Positions 1 through 9,720 are shown, counted from the stretch's first letter. The stretch: DNA of 64,000 bases from Rhodanobacter sp. AS-Z3 (GCF_029224025.1 NZ_CP119392.1:2689001-2753000); one strand, 5' to 3'. Notes: generated by a model from the sequence alone, not told the origin. A program made the numbers and translations.

Positions 1-1
1 T

Positions 2-664
2 TTCACGCTGGACGTGCGTCCCGGCGAAACCGTCGCCCTGGTCGGCCCGTCCGGGGCCGGCAAGAGCACGGTGTTCTCGTTGTTGCTGCGCTTCTACGAT
101 CCGCAGAGCGGCGCCATCAGCATCGACAACACCGATCTGCGCGCGGTCACGCTGGACGACTTGCGCAGTGCCATCGCGCTGGTACCGCAGGAAACCGTGA
201 TTTTCAGCGGCAGCGCCGCCGACAACATCCGCTTTGGCCGCGAAGGCGCCAGTGACGAGGAAGTACGCGAAGCGGCGAGCGCCGCCGAAGCGAATGAATT
301 CATCAGCGCGCTCAACGACGGCTATCAGTCTGAAATGGGCGAGCGAGGTGTGCGCCTTTCCGGTGGTCAACGACAACGCATTGCGATCGCCCGCGCGATC
401 CTGCGTGATGCGCCCTTGCTGTTGCTCGACGAAGCCACCTCGGCACTCGACGCGCAGTCCGAAGCGGCGATCCAGCAGGCACTCGAACGTCTGGAGAAAG
501 GCCGCACCACCCTGGTGATCGCCCATCGTCTGGCTACCGTGCAACGCGCTAATCGCATCGTGGTACTGGACGGTGGCCGCATCGTGGCGCAAGGCACCCA
601 TGAAAGCCTGCTCGCCGAAGGCGGCTTATACGCCGAACTGGCGCGCCTGCAGTTCGTGGCGTGA
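2..664 (+). CDS. ABC exporter, C-terminal nucleotide-binding domain (5' end outside window)
   Basis: The reading frame is open from base 2, so the gene begins upstream; only the ATPase domain is visible. It carries Walker A (GPSGAGKS), a Q-loop (ALVPQE), the ABC signature [14 protein letters not shown], Walker [13 protein letters not shown] and the switch His in IAHRL. The order and the ending just after the domain fit the ABCB/MsbA half-transporter type, in which a six-helix membrane domain precedes the ATPase. The substrate (lipid, peptide or drug) cannot be told from this part. An internal GTG at base 14 should not be taken as the start, since FTLD-VRPGE is normal upstream sequence for this fold. 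The next gene, an SDR, is 107 bp downstream. Confidence 0.9.
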   Translation, partial: FTLDVRPGETVALVGPSGAGKSTVFSLLLRFYDPQSGAISIDNTDLRAVTLDDLRSAIALVPQETVIFSGSAADNIRFGREGASDEEVREAASAAEANEFISALNDGYQSEMGERGVRLSGGQRQRIAIARAILRDAPLLLLDEATSALDAQSEAAIQQALERLEKGRTTLVIAHRLATVQRANRIVVLDGGRIVAQGTHESLLAEGGLYAELARLQFVA

Positions 665-771
665 CCCGGCTCGCTGGCCCCAGCCGCAGCACAACATTCG
701 CCAGGGTCGTGCGGCTTTCGGACACCCTGTTCGCCCGCTATTCTGTTGGATGAATATTTCTGGAGGCCACC

Positions 772-1455
772 ATGCAACTCGATAAACGACGCATCGCGAT
801 AACCGGCGGTTTCGGCACACTCGGCCTGGCGGCCGTTCAAGCAGCGCTCGGCGCAGGCGCGCAGGTCGTGGCCATCGACCGTGCTGACGCACCCGCCGAA
901 GGCATCGGTCAGGCGACCTGCATCGGTGGGGTCGATCTGGCCGATCCAAAGGCTGCGAAGCAGGCACTGGCCGCCGCTGCCAAGGCGCTTGGTGGTCTCG
1001 ATGCGCTGGTCAATATTGCCGGCACCTTCCGCTACGAAACCGTGGCCGATGGCAGCGTGGATACCTGGGATCTGCTGTACCGCGTGAACCTGCGCACCGC
1101 CGTGGCCGCCAGCCAGGCCGCGTTGGAACATCTGCATGCCGGTGGTCGCATCATCAATATTGGCGCCGCTTCCGCGCTTAAAGCGGGCGCAGGCGTAGGT
1201 GCGTACACCGCATCCAAGTCCGGCGTGATGCGCTTCACCGAAGCACTGGCCGAGGAACTCAAGTCGCGCGACATCACCGTCAATGCGTTGCTGCCCAGCA
1301 TTCTCGACACGCCGCCCAATCGCGCCGACATGCCCGACGCCGACTTCGCCCGCTGGGTAAAGCCGGAGCAACTCGCCGACGTGATCGTGTTCTTGTTGTC
1401 GAAGCAGTCCTCTGCCATCACCGGCGCGCTGATACCGGTGACCGGTCGGGTCTGA
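772..1455 (+). CDS. SDR-family NAD(P)-dependent oxidoreductase
   Basis: This 227-aa protein is a classical short-chain dehydrogenase/reductase. It has the dinucleotide-binding loop TGGFGTLG (residues 11-18), a VNIAG motif near 80-84 in place of NNAG, Ser134 and the catalytic pair Tyr145/Lys149 (YTASK). The size is typical of the family. An SD-like GGAGG lies about 6 nt upstream of the ATG. The substrate cannot be inferred and neighbours give no pathway clue. A strong terminator follows, so it is probably the last or only gene of its transcript. Confidence 0.9.
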   Translation: MQLDKRRIAITGGFGTLGLAAVQAALGAGAQVVAIDRADAPAEGIGQATCIGGVDLADPKAAKQALAAAAKALGGLDALVNIAGTFRYETVADGSVDTWDLLYRVNLRTAVAASQAALEHLHAGGRIINIGAASALKAGAGVGAYTASKSGVMRFTEALAEELKSRDITVNALLPSILDTPPNRADMPDADFARWVKPEQLADVIVFLLSKQSSAITGALIPVTGRV

Positions 1456-1469
1456 ACGGGGTCGAATCG

Positions 1470-1510
1470 AAGGCGCCAGCCTGCAACAGGCTGGCGCCTT
1501 CGCCGTTTTT
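1470..1510 (+). terminator. Rho-independent terminator after the SDR gene
   Basis: A perfect 14-bp inverted repeat (1470-1483 against 1487-1500) with a 3-nt loop is followed by CGCCG and a T5 run at 1506-1510. It lies 15 bp after the SDR stop codon. Confidence 0.85.
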
Positions 1511-1574
1511 GACCCAGGGCAAGCAACGTCACGACGGGTTACTCTCGTCAGCTGATTCCCACCTGTCAAACCCC

Positions 1575-2132
1575 ATGTCCATCGTACTGACCCCGTTCGC
1601 CCACACCCGACTGTTCCCGCGCGACAAAAGGCCGAGCGCCATCCAGGATTGCAGCGCCGCGGAGTTCGAGCAGCGTCTCAACAGTGAAGCACCGCTGCAG
1701 GTATTGCCCGGCTACGCACCGTTCTGCCAGCTGCACGTTCATCGCAATTGGACGTCCACCCGTTGCACCGCCACACCCATCACCGACGGCAATAGTCATC
1801 TGCTGCGCTCTGCCTACGAGGCGCGCAGCCGCGATGAACTGCCGGTGCTGGTGCGTTGGTTCGAAGGCATCGATCCGCCGGTAGCGAACTACCTGCTGCC
1901 GATCCTCTACAGCCGCGACCAGCTCGCCAAGGAAGGCGCGCCGATTGACGCGGACTGGGGTGTGGTCGGCTGTCTCTATACCAGCGAACCGCAAGAGATT
2001 CCGATGGTACCCATCACCATGCTGCGCAATGCGCTCGGCGTGAAGGAAGGCGGTTCGGGCGTGCCGCTGGATCATGTAGCGTATCGACGCAGCGTGGCGT
2101 TCTGGGAAAGTCACGCCAACTGGCGCGGCTGA
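1575..2132 (+). CDS. DUF3228 family protein
   Basis: The 185-aa product begins MSIVLTPFAHTRLFPRD. The upstream in-frame stretch from 1509 overlaps the terminator of the preceding gene, so the ATG at 1575 is preferred. Segments such as FCQLHVHRNWTST, RWFEGIDPPVANYLLPILY, MLRNALGVKEGGSGVP and YRRSVAFWESHAN match what I recall of DUF3228, a family of about 190 residues without known function. There is no signal peptide or membrane segment, so it is probably cytoplasmic. It stands alone between the SDR terminator and the cyo operon. Confidence 0.75.
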   Translation: MSIVLTPFAHTRLFPRDKRPSAIQDCSAAEFEQRLNSEAPLQVLPGYAPFCQLHVHRNWTSTRCTATPITDGNSHLLRSAYEARSRDELPVLVRWFEGIDPPVANYLLPILYSRDQLAKEGAPIDADWGVVGCLYTSEPQEIPMVPITMLRNALGVKEGGSGVPLDHVAYRRSVAFWESHANWRG

Positions 2133-2406
2133 CTTGGGTACGCCTGTCGTGAGCCTTGCGCCGAAGCCTGTGGCACGCACTGCACATCCCGCCACGCACT
2201 GACGGAAAATGCACCGTACCGCTCGCATCATCGCCCCATCATCACAAACACAGGCATACGATTTCGGGCTGAAGCTTGGGAGCCACAGTTGCTCCAACCC
2301 TGGCCATACGCGGCGTCGAGTGTTCTTCCGCTGCCGGTCGTTAGCTGAGTGCCTGTCCGTCGCATCGCAGCGCAGCGCTCATCGATGAGAGGAGGCAGCG
2401 TTCACC

Positions 2407-3483
2407 GTGATCAGCGGAAACTCGCACGAAACTCTGATCCGATCCGTCACACCCAAGACCGGTCATAGCGCAACGAAGCCTGGTCGATGCGGCCGCTGCG
2501 ATCGTTCAACAGGCAGTCGCATACACACCCAGCGCGTGCTATGGCGGGCCCTGGTCTGCGCCGCGACGCTCAGCCTGGCCGCCTGCGCAGGCGGTCCTCA
2601 TCTTTCGTTCCTGAATCCTCAAGGCCCGATAGCCGATGCGCAACGCTGGCATTTTTACGAAGTGCTCGGGGTCATGGTGGTGCTGGTGGCCGGACCGATC
2701 TTCCTGCTACTGCCGTTCTTTGCCTGGCGTTATCGCCTTGGCAACAACAAAGCCAGGTACACGCCACAGTGGAAATATTCGCGCCTGCTCGAAATTTTGT
2801 CGTGGGGTGGACCGGTCGTCATCGTCGCGATACTCGCCTTTTTCGTTTGGCGTGACACGCACCGACTGGATCCCTACCGTCCGCTGTCGTCGACGAAAGC
2901 TCCGTTGCGGATACAGGTAATCGGCTACGACTGGAAGTGGCTGTTTATCTATCCGGACCAGAACATTGCCACCATCGGAACGCTGGCGCTGCCGGTCGAT
3001 CGCCCGGTGAGTTTTCGCATCACCTCGGCAACCGTCATGCAGTCGTTTTTCATTCCGGCGCTGGGCAGCCAGATCTACGCGATGGGCGGCATGGTCTCTC
3101 AATTGAATCTGGAAGCTCACAAACCTGGAGCATCACTGGGCGAAAACACCATGTACAACGGCGATGGCTTTCATCAGCAGAAGTTCACCGTGCAGGCGAT
3201 GGATGCGAACCACTTCAGTGCATGGACCAAACAGGTGCGCGCGAGCGGCATGCCGTTGGACGCAAAGACTCTGCAACTCATTGCGAAGCGCTCAACGCGC
3301 GCTGAGTTGATCGCCGCCATGCCACGGGTAAATACCATCGAGGGAACCGCCTTTTTCACCGGGGCAAGCCCGACAATTTTTCCGGCCGTGGTCAAAGCGA
3401 CCATGCAAGGCGACAGCTCGATCCCGGCAAGCGCCTTCACCCCATCGGGTAAACCTGCCGCCGGCAAGGACGATCAGCCATGA
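2407..3483 (+). CDS. cyoA: Cytochrome bo3 ubiquinol oxidase subunit II
   Basis: Subunit II of the terminal quinol oxidase, a lipoprotein with two membrane helices and a periplasmic cupredoxin-like domain. A lipobox LAAC (Cys60) is followed by helices near 85-108 and 128-148. The C-terminal domain contains IPALGSQIYAMGGM but no CxxxC CuA motif, which separates quinol oxidases from cytochrome c oxidases. The GTG start at 2407 has AGGAGG 10 nt upstream. That start gives an unusually long, basic N-terminal region of about 45 residues before the signal hydrophobic stretch; a GTG at 2536 is an alternative without a good SD. It heads cyoABCD and overlaps cyoB by 4 nt. Confidence 0.92.
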   Translation: MISGNSHETLIRSVTPKTGHSATKPGRCGRCDRSTGSRIHTQRVLWRALVCAATLSLAACAGGPHLSFLNPQGPIADAQRWHFYEVLGVMVVLVAGPIFLLLPFFAWRYRLGNNKARYTPQWKYSRLLEILSWGGPVVIVAILAFFVWRDTHRLDPYRPLSSTKAPLRIQVIGYDWKWLFIYPDQNIATIGTLALPVDRPVSFRITSATVMQSFFIPALGSQIYAMGGMVSQLNLEAHKPGASLGENTMYNGDGFHQQKFTVQAMDANHFSAWTKQVRASGMPLDAKTLQLIAKRSTRAELIAAMPRVNTIEGTAFFTGASPTIFPAVVKATMQGDSSIPASAFTPSGKPAAGKDDQP

Positions 3484-5591
3484 CCATGCTGCAGCACTGC
3501 GCAGGCCCGTTTGGACGGCTGAGCCCGGATGCGCTGCCGTTCTGGCAGATGTTGCAGGCACCTAGCCGCGACAACGTCATCAACGGAATCATCGCCACCG
3601 GCGCGGCTTCGCTGGTGGTCTTGGGCGGTATCGCCTTGATCGTGCTGCTGGTCCGCTACAAGTTGTGGCGACCGCTGTGGTCGCATTGGTTGACCAGTCC
3701 TGACCACAAGAAAATCGGCATCATGTACGTGGTGATCGCGCTCGTCATGCTGGCACGCGCCTTGATCGAGGCGGTATTGATGCGGGCACAGCAGGCATTC
3801 GGCCTTGGCGGCGGTTTTCTCTCGCCTGATCACTTCGCCCAGCTGTTCAGTACCCACGGCACGATCATGATTTTCTTCATGGCAATGCCGTTTCTCACCG
3901 GCATCATCAACTACGTCATGCCGCTGCAGATCGGAGCGCGTGATGTTTCCTTCCCCGTGCTCAACTCGATCAGCCTGGGACTGACTGCGGCCGGCGCCGC
4001 ACTGGTGATGGTCTCACTGGTGATCGGCAAGTTCTCCACCGGCGGCTGGTTCGGCTACCCACCGTTCACCGAAGCCACCTTCAGCCCCGGGGTCGGACCG
4101 GATTACTGGATCTGGTCGCTGAGCCTGGCGTCATTGGGCTCCACGTTTACCGGCATCAATTTTGCCGTGACCATCTACAAGGAGCGTGCCCCCGGCATGA
4201 CTTTGATGCGCATGCCGCTGTTCACCTGGACAGCGCTGTGCACCAGCATCCTGATGATTTTCGCGATGCCGCCGTTGACCGTCGCCACCGCTCAACTGGC
4301 ACTGGATCGATATCTGGGGTTTCACTACTTCACCAATGCCCTTGGCGGCAACATGATGAACTTCGCCAACCTGTTCTGGCTGTTTGGCCACCCGGAGGTC
4401 TACATCCTGATCCTGCCAGCGTTCGGCGTGTATTCGGAGGTGGTCTCCACGTTTTCCGGCAAGGCGTTGTTCGGCTACCGCTCACTGGTCATGGCCACCA
4501 TGACGATCGCCATTCTGTCGTTTACGGTGTGGTTGCATCACTACTTCACGATGGGCCAGAACGCCAACATCAACGCGGTTTTCGGCATTGCTTCCATGCT
4601 GATCGGCATTCCCACCGGGGTGAAAATCTATGACTGGATGTGGACGATGTTTCGCGGGCGCATACGCTTCACCGTGCCGATGATCTATTCAATCGGCTTC
4701 ATCCTGCTGTTCGTGCTGGGTGGCATGAGCGGCATCCTGCTGGCCAACCCCACGATCGACTATCAGGTACACAACACCGTGTTCCTGGTCGCGCACTTCC
4801 ACAACGTGGCGGTGCCCGGCGTGCTGTTCGGCATGCTGACCGCTTATCACTTCTGGTTTCCCAAGGCATTCGGCTTCCGACTCAATGAACGCTGGGGCGT
4901 TGTCTCCGCGCTGTGCTGGATCGTGGGCTTCATGCTGGCGTTCTTCCCGCTGTATGCGCTGGGCATCATGGGTCTGCCACGCCGCTCGGTGGCTTATGCC
5001 GAAGCGCGCTATGTACCGCTGGAATGGGTCGCCTTTGCAGGGGCGTTGGTATTGCTGGCCGCCTTGCTTTCGCTCCTGTGGCAGCTATGGATTTCCATTC
5101 GGCAGCGCGAGAGCCTGGGGGTTCCCATCGGCGATCCGTGGGATGGACGAAGTCTGGAATGGGCGGTTCCCGCCCCGCCACCGGCGTACAACTTTGCCGT
5201 GCTGCCTACGGTAGAGGCGCGCGATGCGTTCACGCTGGCCAAGCAAGACGATCGCGCCTATCGGCAGGCTGATGACTATCGCGATATTGCGTTGCCACGG
5301 AACAGCGCGATGGGACCGGCGGTGGCACTGATCGGTTTTCTACTCGCGTTTGGCCTGGTCTGGCACATCGGCTGGATGATCATCTTGTCGTTTCTCGCTG
5401 CCGTTGGCAGCATGATCATTCACGGCTTTGCACGACACACTGATCGAATCGTTACTGCCAACGAGGTACGTACCGAGCATCGTGCCTGGCTGGATGCGGT
5501 AGCGCAGACCCGCGCCGTAACCCGTGAGCGCGAGTGCAGCGTTGCCAACCGTGGTCTGGCCACGCAAGACCACGCTGGGGTGAGTCGATGA
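3480..5591 (+). CDS. cyoB: Cytochrome bo3 ubiquinol oxidase subunit I
   Basis: The catalytic subunit (703 aa) binds the low-spin haem and the haem-CuB centre and pumps protons. It shows the haem-ligand His126 (STHGTIMIFF), the CuB/D-channel motif GHPEVYILILP, the CuB His pair WLHHYF, and AHFHN with the remaining haem ligands. The quinol-site residues correspond to Arg93, Glu97, His118 and Gln121; E. coli has Asp75 where this protein has Glu97. The start ATG overlaps the cyoA stop (ATGA), indicating translational coupling. It is about 40 residues longer than the E. coli protein. Confidence 0.96.
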   Translation: MTMLQHCAGPFGRLSPDALPFWQMLQAPSRDNVINGIIATGAASLVVLGGIALIVLLVRYKLWRPLWSHWLTSPDHKKIGIMYVVIALVMLARALIEAVLMRAQQAFGLGGGFLSPDHFAQLFSTHGTIMIFFMAMPFLTGIINYVMPLQIGARDVSFPVLNSISLGLTAAGAALVMVSLVIGKFSTGGWFGYPPFTEATFSPGVGPDYWIWSLSLASLGSTFTGINFAVTIYKERAPGMTLMRMPLFTWTALCTSILMIFAMPPLTVATAQLALDRYLGFHYFTNALGGNMMNFANLFWLFGHPEVYILILPAFGVYSEVVSTFSGKALFGYRSLVMATMTIAILSFTVWLHHYFTMGQNANINAVFGIASMLIGIPTGVKIYDWMWTMFRGRIRFTVPMIYSIGFILLFVLGGMSGILLANPTIDYQVHNTVFLVAHFHNVAVPGVLFGMLTAYHFWFPKAFGFRLNERWGVVSALCWIVGFMLAFFPLYALGIMGLPRRSVAYAEARYVPLEWVAFAGALVLLAALLSLLWQLWISIRQRESLGVPIGDPWDGRSLEWAVPAPPPAYNFAVLPTVEARDAFTLAKQDDRAYRQADDYRDIALPRNSAMGPAVALIGFLLAFGLVWHIGWMIILSFLAAVGSMIIHGFARHTDRIVTANEVRTEHRAWLDAVAQTRAVTRERECSVANRGLATQDHAGVSR

Positions 5592-6211
5592 ACCTGCAGG
5601 TCACGCAGCCGCCGGAATTCAATCTCGGATCGGAATTCGCAAAAGCAGATCCGATCGCCGAAAAAGTCATGTTCGGCTTCTGGGCGTTCTTGATGAGCGA
5701 CGCCATTCTGTTCGGGATGGTGTTTGCCACCTACGTGACATCGCTCCACGGCATGGCAGGTGGACCCGGACCACGGCAGCTGTATGACCTCAACAGCATC
5801 TTCATTGAAACCTTGCTGCTGTTGATCAGCAGCTTCACCTTCGGCATGGCGTCGCTGGCGCTCAAGTACCAGCACCGCCGCACCAGACTGGTCGGCTGGC
5901 TGCTGCTCACGTTGTTGCTCGGGGTGGCATTTCTGTGCCTGGAACTGCACGACTTCGCCAGCATGTTTGCCAAGGGCGGCGTACCCACGCGCAGCGGTTT
6001 CCTGTCGGCATTCTTCGGCCTGGTCCCGCTGCACGGACTGCACGTCGCCGCTGGTTGTATCTGGTTGATCGCCCTGCTCGGCCAGCTCGCCCGCTACGGG
6101 CTGGATACCGCGACCCAACTCGGCATCAAGCGGCTGGCACTGTTCTGGCACTTCCTCGACATTATCTGGATTGCCATTTTTTCCGTGGTTTATCTGGCGG
6201 GGCTGGCATGA
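5588..6211 (+). CDS. cyoC: Cytochrome bo3 ubiquinol oxidase subunit III
   Basis: A 207-aa membrane protein with about five predicted helices. Sequences such as KVMFGFWAFLMSDAILFGMVFA and LHGLHVAAGCIWL are typical of haem-copper oxidase subunit III, including the Glu in FLCLELHDF. The ATG at 5588 overlaps the cyoB stop by 4 nt; upstream in-frame codons lie within cyoB and are not used. Subunit III carries no redox centre and stabilises the complex. Confidence 0.93.
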   Translation: MNLQVTQPPEFNLGSEFAKADPIAEKVMFGFWAFLMSDAILFGMVFATYVTSLHGMAGGPGPRQLYDLNSIFIETLLLLISSFTFGMASLALKYQHRRTRLVGWLLLTLLLGVAFLCLELHDFASMFAKGGVPTRSGFLSAFFGLVPLHGLHVAAGCIWLIALLGQLARYGLDTATQLGIKRLALFWHFLDIIWIAIFSVVYLAGLA

Positions 6212-6555
6212 CTGAGACGGTGAAATCCGCTTCGCACGAAGCCCCTGTGGCAGACCAGGAACGCCGTGAGTTCCACGCCTACGTGTGGGGTTTGGGCTTG
6301 GCATTGCTGCTCACCGTGGCGGCGTTTGCGCTGGTATCAAAAACCCTGCCGCTCTCACACGTTCTCTTGCTGGGAATTATCGGCGCACTGGGTCTGCTGC
6401 AAATGGCCGTCCACTTCCGCTGCTTCCTGCATATCGGCTTCAGGCGGCAGCGGGAGGATCTTCTGCTGATCCTGTTTTCCACTCTGCTGTTGATCATCAT
6501 GGTGGGCGGAACGATCTGGATCATGGCCAGTCTGGCAGTTCGCATGGCTCCTTGA
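6208..6555 (+). CDS. cyoD: Cytochrome bo3 ubiquinol oxidase subunit IV
   Basis: A 115-aa protein with three hydrophobic helices and the family feature LLQMAVHFRCFLHIGF. It starts at the ATG overlapping the cyoC stop, so all four cyo genes are joined by 4-nt ATGA overlaps. The haem O synthase gene cyoE, which follows cyoD in E. coli, is not here; a catalase gene follows instead. Haem O (or A) synthase must be encoded elsewhere. Confidence 0.92.
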   Translation: MTETVKSASHEAPVADQERREFHAYVWGLGLALLLTVAAFALVSKTLPLSHVLLLGIIGALGLLQMAVHFRCFLHIGFRRQREDLLLILFSTLLLIIMVGGTIWIMASLAVRMAP

Positions 6556-6750
6556 TGGAAACGTCCGGATTAGGCATGCCGTGCTCCCTGCGCATCCGAA
6601 CGACGGCTGGTGCTGGAGTCCAGCGAGGTTCCGGCCATCGCAAGAGACTGCCTATCAGCATCATTGGAAGAATCGAATGGCTTGCCCGCCACCTTGCGGG
6701 CAGACTGCAAGAACGTACTCCCGCCAGCTTCTGACCAAAGGACGCACGCC

Positions 6751-8250
6751 ATGTCAAAGTCCGACAACGCCGCCAACGGCGGCTCGACCACCGGCTCCGG
6801 TGCCCCCGCCATCAGCGATCGCAACTCGCTGACCGTCGGTCCGAACGGCCCGATCCTGCTGCACGACGTGCATTTCCTCGAACAGATGGCGCACTTCAAC
6901 CGCGAGAAAGTGCCCGAGCGGCAGCCGCACGCCAAGGGCGCTGGCGCGTTCGGCGTGCTGGAAGTCACCGAAGACGTATCGCGTTACACCAAGGCTGCGC
7001 TGTTCCAGAAAGGTGCGAGTACCGACATGCTGGCGCGCTTCTCCACGGTCGCCGGCGAGTCCGGCAGCCCCGATACCTGGCGCGACGTGCGCGGCTTCTC
7101 GCTGAAGTTCTACACCGACGAAGGCAACTACGACCTGGTCGGCAATAACACGCCGGTGTTCTTCATCCGTGATCCGATCAAGTTTCCGCACTTCATCCGC
7201 AGCCAGAAACGGCTGCCGGATTCGGGGCTGCGCGACAACCACATGCAATGGGATTTCTGGACCAGCAACCCGGAAACCGCGCACCAGGTCACCTACGTGA
7301 TGGGCGAGCGCGGCCTGCCGCGCACCTGGCGGCACATGAACGGCTACGGTTCGCACACCTATATGTGGATCAATGCCGCCGGCGAAAAGTTCTGGGTGAA
7401 GTACCACTTCCACACCCGCCAGGGCATGGCGTTCTTCAATAACGCCGAAGCCGCCGCGATGGCTGGCGAGAACGCCGACTTCCACCGCGCCGACCTGTTC
7501 AACGCGATCAAGCGCGGCGAGCATCCGGTGTGGGATCTGTCCGTACAGGTCATGCCTTACGCCGAAGCGAAGGGTTACCATTTCAATCCGTTCGACCTCA
7601 CCAAGACCTGGGCGCACAAGGATTACCCGCTGATCAAGGTCGGTACGATGACCTTGAACCGCAACCCGGAAAACTTCTTCGCGCAGATCGAGCAAGCCGC
7701 GTTCTCACCGGGCAACACCGTACCCGGCATCGGCCTGTCGCCCGACAAGATGCTGCTCGGCCGCGCGTTCGCCTATGCCGACGCGCAGCGCAATCGCATC
7801 GGCACCAACTTCCATCAGTTGCCGGTCAACCAGCCGAAGGTGCCGATGAACACCTACATGTTCGACGGTCAGATGGCCTACCACCACAGCGGCAACGCAC
7901 CGGTGCACGCGCCGAACAGTGGCGGCCGCCCGTGGTCCGATGAAACCGGTCCGGTGGCCGACGGCTGGGAGACCGATGGCGAGATGGTGCGCAGCGCCTA
8001 CACCCTGCATGCGGAAGACGACGACTTCGGCCAGGCCGGCACCTTGGTGCGCACCATCTGGAACGATGCCCAACGCACCCAGTTCGTCGACCAGGTCGCC
8101 GGCAGCCTGCTTGGCGGCGTACGCAGTCCGGTGCTGGAGCGTGCGTTCGAGTACTGGAATAACGTGGACGCCAGTATCGGCCAGCGAATCGAAGACAAGG
8201 TGCGTGCCGGCAAGGCTGCGGACCCGGCCGAGGGTATGGGCGAGGGCTGA
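6751..8250 (+). CDS. Monofunctional haem catalase
   Basis: A 499-aa small-subunit catalase that disproportionates hydrogen peroxide. The distal His60 sits in [14 protein letters not shown], substrate-channel residues are in [10 protein letters not shown], and the proximal haem ligand is Tyr342 in [17 protein letters not shown]. The ATG at 6751 is preceded by AAAGGA and the protein begins in the usual polar N-terminal arm ([10 protein letters not shown]); codons upstream of it are unrelated to catalases. There is no signal peptide. It lies 195 bp after cyoD in the same direction. A weak stem-loop (8270-8292) follows. Confidence 0.95.
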   Translation: MSKSDNAANGGSTTGSGAPAISDRNSLTVGPNGPILLHDVHFLEQMAHFNREKVPERQPHAKGAGAFGVLEVTEDVSRYTKAALFQKGASTDMLARFSTVAGESGSPDTWRDVRGFSLKFYTDEGNYDLVGNNTPVFFIRDPIKFPHFIRSQKRLPDSGLRDNHMQWDFWTSNPETAHQVTYVMGERGLPRTWRHMNGYGSHTYMWINAAGEKFWVKYHFHTRQGMAFFNNAEAAAMAGENADFHRADLFNAIKRGEHPVWDLSVQVMPYAEAKGYHFNPFDLTKTWAHKDYPLIKVGTMTLNRNPENFFAQIEQAAFSPGNTVPGIGLSPDKMLLGRAFAYADAQRNRIGTNFHQLPVNQPKVPMNTYMFDGQMAYHHSGNAPVHAPNSGGRPWSDETGPVADGWETDGEMVRSAYTLHAEDDDFGQAGTLVRTIWNDAQRTQFVDQVAGSLLGGVRSPVLERAFEYWNNVDASIGQRIEDKVRAGKAADPAEGMGEG

Positions 8251-8599
8251 GTGGAACGAAAAATAGGGCCGGTTCGTCCACTTGGCGAACCGACGCTACT
8301 TGCCCCGCGGGACTTCCAGCAACGGTCCGTGTCGGCATCGAAGAAGACGAACGTCGCGGCACGAGCGGTGGCCTGCGCGGCACAGTCGTTGTGGGACGCC
8401 CGATGCGCTGAATGGGGACTGCCGAAAATTCAGTGCTCCAAACGGTCACCATGCGCTCGTGCCTGCGAGGTACCGAACAGCGCGCTCGCCGCGTAATCGA
8501 GATAGGCAATACTGGCGCTATCGAAACGCATGCATTTGCTGGCGCGAAGAGTGGCGAAGTCGAATGCATCGGTCGCATCGGAGGGCTCCATCGCACGCG
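8251..8599. other. Intergenic region between convergent catalase and sulfur operon
   Basis: About 350 bp separate the catalase stop from the end of the leftward sulfur operon. Apart from a 7-bp stem with a 9-nt loop at 8270-8292, which may help termination of the catalase transcript, no supported gene or repeat was seen. Confidence 0.5.
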
Positions 8600-9184
8600 C
8601 TAGCATCCGCGCCTCCGCAAGCTGCCCCCGGTCTGCGTTACGCCCGTAACCCCTCCTTCCTGCTCTGCCTCGATGTGGGGAGACCCTCCGAAGTAGTGAC
8701 TCAATGCCGCGATTCGTGCACGTTCCGTGGGCGAGCCATTCACCGGCAGCAGCGGACTCAAGACCTCTTCGCGCCAGTCGGCAAGGCCGCCCGGCACGAA
8801 CACTGCGTGGATGACGCCGAGCGAGCGCAACATGACCCAGGCTTGGGCGGCGTGCGCCCCCTCCTGCGAGTAAAGGACGATGGTCTGGTCGGGCGCAAAG
8901 TGTGACCTCGCCAACTGGTCGATCGGCACGTTCTCGGCGCTCGGAATGGCATAGTCGCGAAACTCGGCCGGCGAGCGCACGTCGATGACGCGTAGACCCG
9001 GTCGGCGATCGCGTATCCATTCGGCAAGCTGGCGTGCACTGACATGGTCGGAGCCTTCGTCGATCGCCCGGGCGATGGAATCCAGATCAAGCCCTCGCTG
9101 CGTCGTGCGAGAGGGGCTGCCTGCAAAAGGCGCCACCAGCCCCAAGGCAAGCGCGCCGATTCCCAACCCTCGCACAAGTTTCAT
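8600..9184 (-). CDS. Exported rhodanese-like protein lacking the active-site cysteine
   Basis: A 194-aa protein with an N-terminal signal-like helix (residues 4-22) and one rhodanese domain (about 48-150): RVIDVRSPAEFRDYAIPSAENVP, then the active-site loop LYSQEGAHAAQAW, then PGGLADW. In active rhodaneses the loop begins with Cys; here it is Ser106, so sulfur transfer by the usual persulfide route is unlikely. The ATG overlaps the stop of the upstream permease gene (ATGA). It is the last gene of a four-gene sulfur operon. It may bind or present sulfur compounds rather than transfer sulfur; that is inference. Confidence 0.85.
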   Translation of the reverse strand: MKLVRGLGIGALALGLVAPFAGSPSRTTQRGLDLDSIARAIDEGSDHVSARQLAEWIRDRRPGLRVIDVRSPAEFRDYAIPSAENVPIDQLARSHFAPDQTIVLYSQEGAHAAQAWVMLRSLGVIHAVFVPGGLADWREEVLSPLLPVNGSPTERARIAALSHYFGGSPHIEAEQEGGVTGVTQTGGSLRRRGC

Positions 9185-9720
9185 CGTGCTGCCTCCCGCT
9201 TCGCGATCCACGCCAACATCGAGATGGCGATTACCGTGACCAGCGCGACCACGACTCCGTAAGGCAGGCCCGTGAGGCGCTGAAGCGTCAGCGGACCGTG
9301 TGGCGTCGAGCGGTAGAAAGGTTCGATCGCAGGGAAGGCCAAGCCGACAAGCAAGACGCCAGCGAACAGCCCGAGCATCGTCGCAGCACCTTCGATGCGG
9401 CCGCTGGCCAATGCCACGCAGGACGTGCCCGGGCACAGGCCACTCAGCACGAAGCCGAGTCCGAAGACCAGACCGCCGACCAGTTGCGGCAGCAGATAAG
9501 TTTCGGGCACATAGAACGTACCAGGATCGAACATGCCCAGCCGGCCGCCCCAAAAAACACCGAGCATCGCGGTCAGCATGGCGCTCAGCATCACCTTGAG
9601 GACGGTGAAATCCCGCAGGTAAAACTGGCCGGCGAGCTTCGGTGGATCGCCCAGGCCGGCGCGTTCGAGTGCCCAGCCAAACGCCATGCCGATGCCTCCC
9701 GCGATCAGCAAGTCGTTCAT
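9181..9720 (-). CDS. YeeE/YedE-family sulfur permease, second half-size subunit (DUF6691-like)
   Basis: A 179-aa, four- to five-helix membrane protein with the motif GFVLSGLCPGTSCVALASG, whose Cys residues match the conserved Cys of YeeE/YedE thiosulfate-uptake proteins. It begins MNDLLIAGGIGMAFGWALERAG. Together with the preceding gene it amounts to one full YeeE channel split into two open reading frames. It overlaps both neighbours by 4 nt. Its place beside sulfurtransferases supports transport of thiosulfate or a similar reduced sulfur species into the cytoplasm. Confidence 0.85.
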   Translation of the reverse strand: MNDLLIAGGIGMAFGWALERAGLGDPPKLAGQFYLRDFTVLKVMLSAMLTAMLGVFWGGRLGMFDPGTFYVPETYLLPQLVGGLVFGLGFVLSGLCPGTSCVALASGRIEGAATMLGLFAGVLLVGLAFPAIEPFYRSTPHGPLTLQRLTGLPYGVVVALVTVIAISMLAWIAKREAAR

